A stretch of DNA of 64,000 bases, taken from Dipteronia dyeriana. Its lineage: Eukaryota > Streptophyta > Magnoliopsida > Sapindales > Sapindaceae. The position numbers and the translations under genes are program-made. Where the stretch lies: positions 29,467,074 through 29,531,073 of the forward strand of contig CM065299.1 in NCBI GenBank assembly GCA_032871835.1. The letters are read 5' to 3'. Below the pieces are notes generated by a model, which searched no databases, had not been told where the DNA came from, and saw only the letters and a program-made list of their open reading frames with translations. Positions 25,101-36,580 of the stretch are shown in pieces; within the stretch, counting starts at the first letter, position 1, and each line of letters opens with the position of its first letter.

Positions 25101-27738
25101 CCCATTTTCATATTCATGTTCAAGAAGAAAAATTGGATGTGTAGTTTGTTAGGTTTCAGAAAATTAAAATTATCTTTTTCAGTGGACTTGATGCATTGAC
25201 TAATGTTCTTTAAATTTATTCTATATTCTTAATTAGTTCCTGAGATTTTAGTTGTTATAAATTTCCTGTTTTTCAACTATATATCTTACCATGCTTCAAA
25301 TTTTAGAATAACCCTTAGTGTGGGAGACTGGGAGCTAGTATTTAAGGGCCAAAGACAACTTACTTATTAGTTGATAATAGATGGTCAATTTATTTTATCA
25401 TAATTCACTAATAGGATAATTATTTTAGCACTCCAGTCATTTTGCATGAACTTGAAGAAGATACACATCATCCTGTAATCAATACTATATTTTCTATTGA
25501 ATATTGCAATAAAAACATGATTTTGAACTGTCATTCATTTATCTATGAAATTTCATCGCATTCATCCTCGTGTAGGTTACTTGAGAACCTCTATTAAGAA
25601 TTTAACTGTTAGATGCATGAAAGCCCTTCTCTGGTTGCCTTGTATTATTAGCGATGATCATGTGTTCCTATAAGACTGAATAAGTTAACTGAGTTATTAA
25701 TTTTTTTTGCATGTCTTCTGATATTTCCAGGCAGAGCGTGATGGTTCGAATGAGTATAGTGATTATCAGCCAGGTTCACTAAACACTACAGACCAACTCA
25801 TCAGGGACTTGAGCAATATTGACATAGTTTTCCATATAGGAGATCTAACGTATTCAAATGGTTACCTCTCACAATGGGACCAATTCACAGCTCAGGTGGA
25901 GCCTATCACGTCAACTGTGCCGTACATGATCGGAAGGTTTGTCCACTTGCATGTGAATCATTGCCACACATTTCAATAATTAGTTTTTTAAGCTTAACTT
26001 GGTGGCAATGGTTGAAGCATAATGTTTTGATTTCTCCTGCAGCGGTAATCATGAACGTGATTGGCCAAATTCAGGATCCTTCTATGACACCACAGATTCT
26101 GGTGGGGAATGTGGTGTGCCAGCAGAGACCATGTTTTATGTTCCCGCTGAAAACAGAGCAAAGTTTTGGTAAATTCTTATTCTGCTTGAATAATTCATTG
26201 TTGAAGAATATTAGTTTGACCTATTCATAATTCATTTTCAACCATCAACTTTGGGTTCAGCATAAATGATTATATCAGAACATTATAGTGGAATGCAGCA
26301 TTAATGGTGGGGTATTTATAGGAGAAAAGAACTCAATCCTGATATACATCAAGATTGTTGTTTCTTGTATATTAACCTTTTTGGTATTCAAAAAGAAAGA
26401 AAATCTGCAGGACTTCTTTTTCATACTTTCTCTGCCATTTCATAGTTCATTTTCTTGGGAATCCGAGGTTTTCTTTTGTAACTTCAAGCAAATTTTTATG
26501 TTCATTCTCATCCAGTGTATTTCATACTAACTATAGTCTCTAAATGGGCAGGTACTCTACTGATTATGGCATGTTTCACTTCTGTATAGCCGACAGTGAG
26601 CATGATTGGAGGGAGGGATCTGAACAGTATAGGTTCATTGAGCAATGTCTTGCCTCAGTAGACAGACAGAAGCAACCTTGGCTGATTTTTGCTGCTCATC
26701 GTGTGCTTGGGTACTCCTCTGACTATTGGTATGGTCAGGAAGGCTCATTTGAAGAGCCCATGGGAAGGGAAAGTTTGCAGAAGCTTTGGCAGAAGTACAA
26801 GGTTGACATTGCATTTTATGGCCATGTCCATAACTATGAAAGGACATGCCCGATCTACCAGGTATGGACAAGTCAATTTAAAATGCATTTTTTCCAGTCC
26901 ATTGAAATTGGATTGTTTGCTCTATGAACCCACACAACACTACATTCTAGTGTGAACATTATTGTGGTTAAACTTTACTATGATTTACCCCTCTTTGCAT
27001 CCTATGGCACATCACATTGATGGCTCCATTTGGTGTAGCTTAATAAATTCCAAAACTCATTGCGAATGCAAGTGATTAGCACTGGTAGTTCTCATGTCTC
27101 TTTAGGGCTATTCCTGAACGAGTAAATTAGTATCACTTTTGAATGGTTGTATATTTCTGTAAAAGGGTAAAAAGATATTTATTGGGATAATTTGAACATT
27201 AATGAATGGTGTGGCTACTTAAAGAGCTTGGAGGGCTATTGAAAGTTTGATGACTTGATTAAGTTATAACTTCACTTTCATTGTAGGCCTGACAAATATG
27301 TTTTAAGCAAATATTAAGTGCTACGACTTGCTTGATTTGCAAGTCGTTTGAATTTCTCATCTGTTGTATTCCTAGTTCAATACATTTTACAAACCTTTGA
27401 ATTACTAATTCTTGGTTACGCTTGTGGCGTAGAATCAATGTGTGAATACAGAAAAACTTCATTATTCTGGTACTGTAAACGGAACAATCCATGTTGTCGT
27501 TGGAGGGGCAGGGAGTCACCTGTCAAAGTTCAGCGAAGTGATCCCCAACTGGAGTCTTTACCGAGATTACGATTTTGGATTTGTCAAAATGACAGCATTT
27601 AACCATTCATCTCTGCTCTTTGAGTACAAGAAAAGCCGTGATGGAGAGGTTTATGATTCCTTCACTATCACAAGGGACTATAAAGATGTACTGGCTTGTG
27701 TGCATGATGGTTGTGAAGCTACGACTTTGGCATCTTGA
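22135..27738 (+). CDS. Purple acid phosphatase, PAP1/PAP27 type (tandem copy 2)
   Basis: Twelve exons (22135-22329, 22919-23010, 23232-23301, 23383-23505, 23673-23765, 24187-24316, 24677-24758, 24852-24984, 25731-25936, 26043-26168, 26552-26861, 27433-27738) give 621 codons. Eight internal exons have exactly the lengths found in copy 1 and the intron phases match, so the pair arose by tandem duplication. Most introns are longer here. Residues about 7-27 form a probable signal peptide (VFLSVFLCFAAATISS). Metal ligands are kept: D303, D344 and Y347 (GDLTY), N377 (GNHE), H466 (AAHR), H508 and H510 (GHVH). Exon 11 has two extra residues in the loop after AAHR and exon 3 one extra. ATG 22135 is used; a second in-frame ATG follows at 22153. 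The product is probably a secreted phosphoesterase like copy 1; substrate unknown. Confidence 0.95.
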
Positions 27739-28178
27739 ATTATATAATAGATGTGTTGGAAAAAATATACTATCATTGATGTCGTTCTGTTGTAGGTTGA
27801 ATTAAATTATAAAACAATAAAAATTATGAGATTTGATTGCACAATATCCGTTATTTCTCCATTTTGATAACACTTGATTTTGCCTATACTTACCAAGTCT
27901 TGCTAACGAAGCCAAGAGTTGCAACTAACGCTATGGAAACTTGAGAATCTTTGGAAATATTAGAGCCCATCAATATGATACAATTAAAAGAGCTTTCTAT
28001 CTAATTGTTTTTCTTCCCTGACCTGTCACCTTTCGCTCTAAAAATGAAGAAACTGCTTCTTAATAGCTGTACTGTTTTCTTTAGCGATTTCAAGCTTACC
28101 TTGAAATTAAATCAAGAGAAAATGCCATTAATATGCATTCTCCGGTAATCAATGGGTATACATTTCTACAGTTCTAAT
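27739..28178. other. 3' flank of phosphatase copy 2
   Basis: Probable 3' UTR followed by AT-rich spacer. No gene or repeat is evident before the LINE target duplication. Confidence 0.5.
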
Positions 28179-28186
28179 TTTGTATA

Positions 28187-28962
28187 GTTTTTTTTTTTTT
28201 GAAACAAAAATTTATTCAACCGTCATTGAGGGAAAAAAGTTTACATCATTATCAACAGACACTTCAATCCAGCTAGCCTGGAAAAGAAATAAACCACCTG
28301 GAAAAGAAATAAACCAATACACAGAACTATCAATATTAACAGTATAACTAGGCACATTGTGAGCCACTGCATTGCAATATCTAGGAACATATGGAATGGA
28401 TACATCATACATCTCTATATCCTGTCATTAGCAGCCGAACATCTTGAACCACATTCTCAACATTGTTTCGCGAAACAGTCTTGCCATTACACAAGTTAAC
28501 AATCCCTAATGCATCAGGCTCAATTTCCAGAGACAACCGCCCATGAAAAACCTTCGAAGATGGCCTTAGCTTCTGCCACATCCACATAATCCACCCCATT
28601 CAAACGAACAACAGTAGCACCCACCAGCAACCCTGCACCATTCTTAATCACCAAACCTGCAACTACCCAACCTGATTGCAACATCAACATTAATCTTGAA
28701 AACAACTTCTCCTAGATCTGATTTCTCTTCATCCTTAACTTCTTTCTCACCATTGCTGTGAGTGTTCTCCGAAGCCCCCCTGAAAAGCAAAAATATATTT
28801 CTCAGCTCAACGCAGCAACCATCCATATCAACAACCTGACCTCCAAGTAATGCTTGGTTCCTGTTATGCCAAATAAACCAAGCTATCAAAATAAAATGCA
28901 TCACCATAGCCACCCCCTGCACATTTAAAACCCACAAAAGTCAACCCCTAACAAAGCATTTC
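28187..28962 (-). mobile_element. 5'-truncated LINE insertion
   Basis: The minus strand ends in an oligo-A tail (T run on the + strand) preceded by AATAAA. The same 8 bases, TTTGTATA, flank the insert at 28179-28186 and 28963-28970 as a target-site duplication. The body encodes the RNase H end of a plant LINE. Tail, duplication and truncated coding end together indicate target-primed reverse transcription. Confidence 0.88.
28215..28940 (-). pseudogene. LINE reverse-transcriptase tail and RNase H-like domain
   Basis: Reading the minus strand, an IAWFIWHNRNQALLGG segment (the region linking reverse transcriptase to RNase H in plant LINEs) is followed by FKINVDVA, GWVVAGLVIKNGAG, AEAKAIFEG, IEPDALGIVN and PRYCNAVAHN. 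This is the order of the plant LINE RNase H family (RVT_3). The segments sit in different frames, so at least two frameshifts are present. A 23-bp duplication (CCTGGAAAAGAAATAAACCA) lies near the 3' end. Confidence 0.82.
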
Positions 28963-29186
28963 TTTGTATATTCGAGTGAAAGTACAATCTATTGGAAAAT
29001 TTGTGATAAACAAATGGTTTGAGAACATTATTTGAGCATGATCGATTTCATGAAAATGAAAGATCAATGTATATTCGAATTCTCCTTTGTGAGAGTTTCG
29101 AAGTGATATATTCAAACTCACAAATCAATCGATTAATGGGTACATGAGAAATTGAGTCTCAAGTGAGTCTCAAAGTGAGCCCATTG

Positions 29187-30002
29187 TGTAGGGAAAATAT
29201 GCATCCCACATTGGTTGGGTAAAACACTTATATGTAGTATATAAGTAATTGTGTGATAGTAGCTTATCAAAATGTGTGAAGGCGCGTCCTGTATACACGA
29301 ATGTTGTTTTGGTTAGACCGTGAGAGTACGATCAAATTATTGCTACTATTTTGAATTTAATTTTTCCTTAATCAGTTTATTGATAAGGAAATAATTAATT
29401 ATTTTTTCTAAGTCAAACGTTTTAAATGAATGATAAGGAAAAAGAGTAATTTCCACTTTGATTAAGGAAATTAATTTAATTAAGGAAATAATTGATTTCC
29501 GTTTTGGATTCTGATACTTACTTGATCACTAAGTAATCAGAATCAGTGATTAATTTTGGATTCTGATACTTACTTGATCACTAATTAATTAAAATCAATG
29601 ATCAATCGGGAATAAATCTTTTAGAAGATTATTCTTTAATTAAATTTCTTTTATCATTTAAAACGTAGTTATCAAGTAATTTCTAAATCAATCTCTTTGA
29701 TTCCGGTTATATATAAGAAACCCTAGTCTACACTTTTAAGACACATTCTTAGAATCATGAAATTCCAAAGCAATAGTTATTCTCTCTTCTCGCTTTTTCT
29801 CTTTTTGTGCTTGGTAAGTTTGAGCCTAATTTGAGTTCGCTGAGAGTGGTTGTGCTTCGCACTTCCACTATTGAATCATTGTATCTTGGGAGATAATCGC
29901 TAAACACATACGATGTTATATACAACGAAATTGTTTTAAGGCAATCATGTGAAACACGATCCCGATTCCCTAACCTTTTGTTTATGTTTGTTATTTTCTA
30001 CA
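29187..30002. mobile_element. Candidate solo LTR (TGTAGGG...TTCTACA)
   Basis: The segment starts TGTAGGG and ends TTTTCTACA, giving TG/CA ends and a short inverted repeat. The interior is non-coding and LTR-like (for example GCATCCCACATTGG near the start). The flanking pentamers CATTG and GATTC do not match well, so the borders are provisional. Confidence 0.35.
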
Positions 30003-30401
30003 GATTCGAACCAGATTGCTTTTGATATGCAAACAACACAATCTTTACGATAGCAAAGGTGTCAATAACAAAACATATCATGATACCAAGTATGAATTGA
30101 ATCTGTACATAAAATAAAGTAAAACGTTGCTGCGCTAAAATATGTAGGTAAGAATGACAAACTCCCGAGAGCAAATCTAAGTTACAAAAGCATCCCAACA
30201 CCACAACAACTTGAGATTTCTTTTTAAAATACTGCTAATCACAATTACTACCTTCAACCAACCATCTCCATATCACGTGGTTTTTTCTCTTGATCATCTG
30301 ATGAGCCAATAAATGCTACAAGATCCTCAAATTTTAGGAATAGGATTTACCACATTTGTTTCATTTGCCTTAACGAGTTCCTTGATCACCAATGAACCAA
30401 A
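30003..30401. other. Spacer, nothing recognisable
   Basis: AT-rich sequence. A minus-strand open frame at 29998-30204 is hydrophobic but matches nothing known to me. Confidence 0.4.
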
Positions 30402-30517
30402 GCATGCGTTAATAGTTAGAGTCTTAGAGAGTATTTGTGTTTCAATTCCTATCATAAGAATTGATTACAATAGGAATTGAATCACATATAATCTCTAAGA
30501 CCCTAACTAACACATGA
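30402..30517. repeat. Short near-perfect hairpin (arms ~55 bp)
   Basis: The left arm CATGCGTTAATAGTTAGAG, then TCTTAGAGAG and TTCAATTCCTAT, pairs with the right arm, whose reverse complement reads CATGTGTTAGTTAGGGTC, then TTAGAGATT and TTCAATTCCTAT. The loop is only a few bases long. It could be a small MITE or a source of small RNAs. Confidence 0.75.
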
Positions 30518-32236
30518 TTCTCACACCAAGAAACTTTAGCGATTAATGGTTTCTTGATGATTACTCGGCTGTTTAGCTGAGTGGAACTCATCGAGGCAAG
30601 TGAAACAAATGTGGTGATTCTGTCCATGGACTAGCACAAATTGATCTCGGTGACAAATCCACGGTTGTATATGTAGCAAAAGTTGTTTGGGGCTGAAGAT
30701 GAGGTTGAGTGGGATTCTCCAATTATCGGTTTTTTTTAGGGCCCTTGCATTAATGTCTATTTCTACGTTTGAAAGAGTACAAATGTCCCCTACTTGATAA
30801 ACTTATAAAACTGTCTTCTATTGAAGTTCACTAATGTCCCTCGATGGACTAAATTATCCTTTCCATGTAAATGTAGCTGTAATGTCAAAAATACCCACCA
30901 ACATGTGTTTCCCATAATTACCCTTTCCCTTTCCCTCTTTTCTTCCTTCCACAATTGAACTCCTTCTTTTCTACATTCTGATACAGTCCCCATCTCCCCA
31001 CTTTAACTTTTTTCTGTCATCTTCAATACTTCTCCTATTTCATCTCCCGTTTCAATTCTCTGATTCCTTCAAAATTCACATACTCTTTTCAGTCTAATTG
31101 GTTCACCATTTACAAAACCTAAAAACAGAAGATATCGAGAGAGGCGAGATACAATGTCAGAGACGATGCGGGATGATGGGTTGCTCTCTCTAGTCTTCAT
31201 AAGCACGTGTTAAGCTTGATTTTCAGTCTAACGGATTTGATTGGATCAATTTGGTTACAAAGAATAGAGCTTAAAATAAGTTCCTTCTCCATCATCGGTT
31301 GAATGGAAAGAGCTTCTATAATCCAACGGGTTTGCTGGATAGATTGAAGGAGCATAATCCTCAAGTCTACTAATGTATGTCAGCCCCAAATTTTCCTTAT
31401 ACTTGTGATGCTTATGCTGACACGATTCTGCTATGATTATGTTGAGCATTTAGTATTTAGTTGGCACCATAGCTTGTGATGCTTAGTGTGGAAGTAACAT
31501 TGTGGGAAAATGTATATTTTTACACTGGTCTATGGTGTTGCAAGGAAATTTTTAGGTTTTATTTGTTCGTGTGGAGAAATTATGTTATAGTGCCGATGAG
31601 TGTCAAGTGAAACAACATTGTGGGAAACTGTATATTTGTGCACCGGTCCCCTATGATGTGTTGGTTTCTCTTGTCTTGGTTTCTTTTGCTCTACTCTGGT
31701 ATATTTGTGTACTAGTATATTTGATGTTTTGGTTGCTTCTGTGTTGGTGTTCCTTCTAGCAGTCTGCTTGTTGGGACCATTCACTTCAGAGTACAGATTA
31801 TGCACCCCTTTTATCATTAACCCAAATGAAAGAACCTAACGTAATGCTTGATTGTTGAGGAACATGGTTATTTATTTTTTCCTATTTTTGAATTTATTTT
31901 TGTTGAAATTGATTAATCATGTGTTGTTGATTTTGGATAGTATTTTACATTTTTCAACATAGAGGATCAGTGGAAATAGCATGTAGAAGTTGTCTTCGGC
32001 TTTGGCATTGTTTGCTTTCTCTCCAAAGTTGTATATAGATCATTTGTTTTGTTCGTTCATGATTAATAAATGCTATTTCTCTCAAAACATTGTTTAATGC
32101 TTTTTTTTTCTCTTTGGTTTATTTATTTTTGGTTTGGATGTATGGTTGTGTCGAGGTTTCATTGTCTTTGTCATGTTTTCTTGGTAGGGATGAACTGTTG
32201 TGTGGGGTTGGTTTTTTGGGGTTGAAAACTCTTTCC
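30518..32236. other. Spacer, possibly the 5' flank of the MULE
   Basis: AT-rich with pyrimidine-rich patches (30920-31080). No gene is visible. The segment near 30730-30900 (AAATGTCCCC, AATACCCACC) has the style of Mutator-like terminal regions, but no terminal repeat partner was found. Confidence 0.35.
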
Positions 32237-32400
32237 GGGGCTTGAAATCAAGTGTAAGACTTGAAACCCTAGTGTCAGGGCTTGAAATCCCTTTTCATTG
32301 CTTGAAATCCTTATACTGGGCTTAAAATCAATGTACAGGGCTTTAAAAATAATTGTCAATGACTTTAAAAATCCATGCCCTAGACTTCAAAATCAATATT
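32237..32400. repeat. ~20-bp minisatellite, GGGCTTGAAATC units
   Basis: About eight diverged units of 20-23 bp follow one another, each starting GGGCTTGAAATC or GACTTTAAAAAT and followed by a variable half. It lies just upstream of the MULE transposase remnant. Confidence 0.8.
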
Positions 32401-32599
32401 TTTACTTATCATTAGGCTACAACCAACTGTTTTTAATTGGTTAGATTCCAAAGCAATTGTTTATATCCTTAAGGGTCAATGTCTTCATTATAGGTTCAGA
32501 AATTGATCTAGAGATTTCAATTTGGCCTTTTGTTAGTTTTTATTATTATATTACTTCATTTCATATCTTATTTACTTGAATAACATTTTCAGGGTCTAT

Positions 32600-33679
32600 A
32601 GATACGATGACTTGCTTCTTAGTGCACTACAATAGACATTGGATTAGTAATTAGGTGATGAGTCCAATTTCTTTTGCATGTAATGAAGACATAGAAAAAT
32701 ATAGTAAATTGGTGGAAACAATGTCACCAGATTGGGGTTAGTAGTGACAAATTCCAGTTAAGGAAAAGTTCAAAGCTTATAGCGACGAAAAGGAGTTGTA
32801 CATAATCCATTATGACTGACACTGATGTATTCTGTTTGCTTTCTCATAATCAATCTAGTTGGACTAAAATTAAGGTTGAAGTTGTAGAAAGATTTGTACT
32901 ACCAAAGACAGCTGGAAATGTATTTTAAACTCTAATGAAGTCAAGATATAAAACAATCAACTTATGTATACCGTCGGCTTTTAAACGCTCTAGTAATTCA
33001 GAATCCCCAGTTGGTACTCCATATTTCAAGTCAGTTCAAGTCAGTGAGTGGTAGCAACTGGCCATTTGGGTATGTGGTTCTTCTGGATTTACATCAGCCG
33101 ATAAAGATCATGGTACTTCAACATTGACTAACAAGCATGTAGAGGCGAGGTGGATGATTCTGATAGTTCTGAAAACTCCGATACAGAGGATGAGTCTGGC
33201 GGTGACAGACAAGTATCAACAGGCGGTAGAAAAGCTTCAACAAATGTACCCAACAGTTCTACATGTGGACAATACTGGGGTCAAAACTGTACTCAATTCA
33301 ACCAGTTACGTAAAGGGACTTGTTTAAAGACAATGGTCACTTCGGTCCAATATACAAAAGGACAAGAAAATGTTGAAAGAGGCTCTAGGCATGTGTGCAT
33401 TGACATAGAGGTTTGAGTAGAAGGTTGGACGATCAAATCATATACGATTCATCACAACATATAAAAAGAGAGATTATCAATGAGTTTTCAAGTTATTTTA
33501 GGTTAAAGAAGTTGAGATATGGGACTTACTGGCATGTTACGTCTGTTGATAATGCGTATACATGTGGTAATAATGGAAACTACAATGTAGATTTTCATCG
33601 TGTAAGTTCCCATGTAATAGGGGAACTGTTTTCAAGAAATTTTATCGATTTAGGACGTAACATCCATCCTAAAGATATA
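32600..33679 (+). pseudogene. Mutator-like (MULE) transposase, N-terminal part
   Basis: Broken frames encode the N-terminal half of a plant MULE transposase. The first frame opens with MTCFLVHYNRHWISN. An acidic linker follows at 33150-33416 (DSDSSENSDTEDESGGD). At 33413-33679 is the MuDR DNA-binding-like domain, with KLRYGTYWHVTSVDNAYTCG and the ending FIDLGRNIHPKDI. The frame is open up to the copia LTR and stops exactly where the LTR begins. The DDE catalytic core expected next is missing. It is a dead remnant; its other half resumes after the copia insertion. Confidence 0.75.
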
Positions 33680-33942
33680 TGAAGATTTTCTATATTGATT
33701 GTATACATTTAAAATGATTACAATAAGGCATATATATACAAGAGAAGTTTCGTACAATTAGGCCTACAATAAATGCAAACTAATTAATTCCTAATATTTA
33801 GCTAATCAATTAGTCAACTAACAATTAATCAATTAGTCAACTAACAATTAATTTACAATTCCACAGTTATAGGAAATTAATCCCTAGAAATCTTCTTAGG
33901 ATTTTACTCCTAGAATTACTCCTTAGTCAAGACTTTTCAACA
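33680..33942 (-). repeat. 3' LTR of the copia element
   Basis: On the minus strand it starts TGTTGAAAAGTC just after the pol stop (REC*) with GGGAG before it as polypurine tract, and ends ATCTTCA. Length is 263 bp. The partner LTR is absent. Confidence 0.7.
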
Positions 33943-35960
33943 CTCCCTACCAAGCTGATCAAAAAATGTCTTCCAAGGCCAACTTGCAAGATAACTTGTC
34001 AATTTCTTTGGTAAGCCTTTTGTGAGGATGTCTGCCACTTGTTCTATGGTAGGTAGATAGGGTATACAAATCTGTCCACTATCTATCTTTCCTTTGATGA
34101 AGTGCTTGTCTATCTCCACATGTATGGTTCTATCATGTAGAACCAGATTGTGAGCTATGTAAATTGTTGACTTGTTGTCACAATATAGTTTCATGGGAGA
34201 GAAAACCCTGAACCTCTAAGTCTTCAAGAAGCCTTTTTATCCAGATTACTTCACAAATTCCAAAGGCAGTTGCTATGAATTCTACCTCGGCACTACTCCT
34301 TGCTACAACCCCCTGTTTCTTACTTCACCAAGTCACCAAGTTTCCTCTAAAAAAGGTACAGTAGCCGGATGTAGATCTCCTGTCTATTACCTTATCAGCC
34401 CAATCCACATCTGTAAAGACTTCAACATGAAAATGACCTTTGTTAGCAAATAATAGTCATTTTCCAGGTGTCCCCTTTAGATATCTCAAAATACTTAAAG
34501 CTGTCTCATTGTGTTCTGGTCCTGGTGAATGCAAGAATTGACTCACCATGTTGACTACGAATGAGATGTCAGGTCGAGTGTGAGCTAAGTAGATCAGTTT
34601 CCCTACTAACCTCTTATATTGTTCACGGTCTACTTGACTCTCTGGTTTAGCAGCCTCAAGTTTCAGATTTGGTTCAATTGGAGTATTTGTAGCTCTATCG
34701 CTTGTCATCCCAGTCTCTCATAATAAATATAGGATGTATTTTCACTGAGAAACAAAGATCCCCCTTTTGGACTTGGAAAAATCTATCCCTAAAAAATACT
34801 TTAAGCCGCCTAGATCCTTGACTTCAAATTCTTGAGCTAGCAACTGCTTTACTCTTCCTATTTCATCAATATCATCACCGGTCATGATGATGTCATCTAC
34901 ATAGACAATCAAAATAGCCTTCTTACCTCCATTCAAATGTTTAAAGAAGAGTGTATAATCTCCTTGGCTTTGGTTGTACCCGAATCTTCTCACAACCTTA
35001 TCAAACTTCTTAAACTAGGCTCTAGGTGACTGCTTCAATCCATACAAGGATTTTACTAGCCTACACATTTTACCATTCTTGAATTCTCCCTCAAACCCAG
35101 GTGGAGGGTCCATGAATACCTTTTCTTCCAGATTGCCATTTGAAAAAGCATTTTTTATATCCAACTGGTGTAAAGACCAGTTTAGATTTACTGCTACAGA
35201 TAGAAGAATTCTAATGGTGTTGATCTTGGCCACGGGTGTAAAAGTCTCATGGTAGTCAAGGCCATACGTTTGAGTGAACCTTTTGGTAACTAGGCGAGCT
35301 TTGTGTCTTTCTAAGGATCCATCAGCTCTACATTTATTTGTGAAAACCCATTTACATCCCACAGTTTTCTTCCCTTTTGGTAACTCGTAAACAACCCAGG
35401 TTTTTTTTTACTAGTTCATTCATCTCTTCCATAACATCTGCCTTCCAATTTAGGTGTCCTAAGACTTCTTATATGTTCCTACGAATGGCTAGGTGAGAAA
35501 TTTTTAAGGTGTTGTAATTTTGGATAGTCTGTGATATGATAGGTATTTGGCAGGATGTATGGTACATTTTCGGAACCCTTTCCTATTAGTTGTGGGAATG
35601 TCAAGATCAGAAAAGACATTGGGTTGAAAAGTTGAAGGAAGATGAGTGATGGAGATAGGTTGAAGATAGGAAGTATTACCTAGTTTATGCTTATCTGTAA
35701 GAGAATCAGGATCGGACCGCGGGAAAGCTGACTAGTCTTGTACCAGATGAGGTTGTTCTATATTAGTATGAGACTTCCATATAGTATAAACCATTAACTC
35801 TGTTGTGGGATGATTATCCTGATTAAGATCTTCATCAAGTAATGTTTCTCCCCTAGACTAGAATCAGTAAGATCTGACACCATATTAGTCCCTAATTGTT
35901 GTTCATTAACACCCGTTTTTTGTTCAAAAACAGTTTCTTTATGAGAAGAGTTTGGATAAC
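33943..35960 (-). pseudogene. Copia reverse transcriptase and RNase H
   Basis: Minus-strand segments give, in order, [44 protein letters not shown], the catalytic YVDDIIMTGDD, KYFLGIDF, the linker HTRPDISFVVNMVSQF and RNase H pieces ending HVEIDKHFIKG and VADILTKGLPK. These are the RVT_2 and Ty1-type RNase H domains. Stops and frame changes separate the pieces (for example near 34440, 34720 and 35000), so no functional product is expected. Confidence 0.9.
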
Positions 35961-35965
35961 TATTA

Positions 35966-36460
35966 GAGCATCTCCAATGCTGTGCCAAAATTGTATACCA
36001 ATGCTAAAATTTAGCATTGAGTGCAAAAACCTTCCTCCAATGCAGTGCCAAATACCATACCAAATTTGACATATGCTAAACTTTGTGTCAAATTTGGCAC
36101 ACAGTATAACATATGCCAAATTTGACACAACAATAAATGTCCCTTTTTTAAATTACAAAAATTGCCACTATTTATATATTTTAAATATTTTAAATTATTT
36201 AAATTTAATGCGCATTAATGTTATTTCAATCCAATTTATTTCATCAGCAACAATTTTTAAGAAATTCAATGGTTATCCATTAATGCATTAATGATATTAA
36301 TTAACTTTTATAAGTTTAATGAATAAAATGTAGTATTTTAATTTAACTTTTAGCATTGTGCATTGAAGCACAATGCTAATTTGTTATGCCAAATATAGTA
36401 TTTGGCTATTTTTTTGTGCCAAATTTAGCATTGTGAATAATATCAGCATTGAAGATGGTC
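35966..36460. mobile_element. PIF/Harbinger (Tourist-like) MITE with TTA duplication
   Basis: The left end is GAGCATCTCCAATGCTG and the inverted right end is GACCATCTTCAATGCTG (15 of 17 match). TTA flanks both sides (35963-35965 and 36461-36463). The 495-bp interior is AT-rich, repeats CCAAATTTGGCA-like motifs and encodes nothing. The trinucleotide duplication and short ends fit PIF/Harbinger. It interrupts the linker between integrase and reverse transcriptase of the copia element. Confidence 0.88.
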
Positions 36461-36580
36461 TTAGGAAAGACAGGATTTGGTAAAACTGAATGATTAGTTT
36501 TCAAAAGATTTTCAAACTCATCTTTATTTTCACTCTCCCCCTGAAGATAAGTTTTAGAGAAAAAAGGTTTTTGTTCAAAA

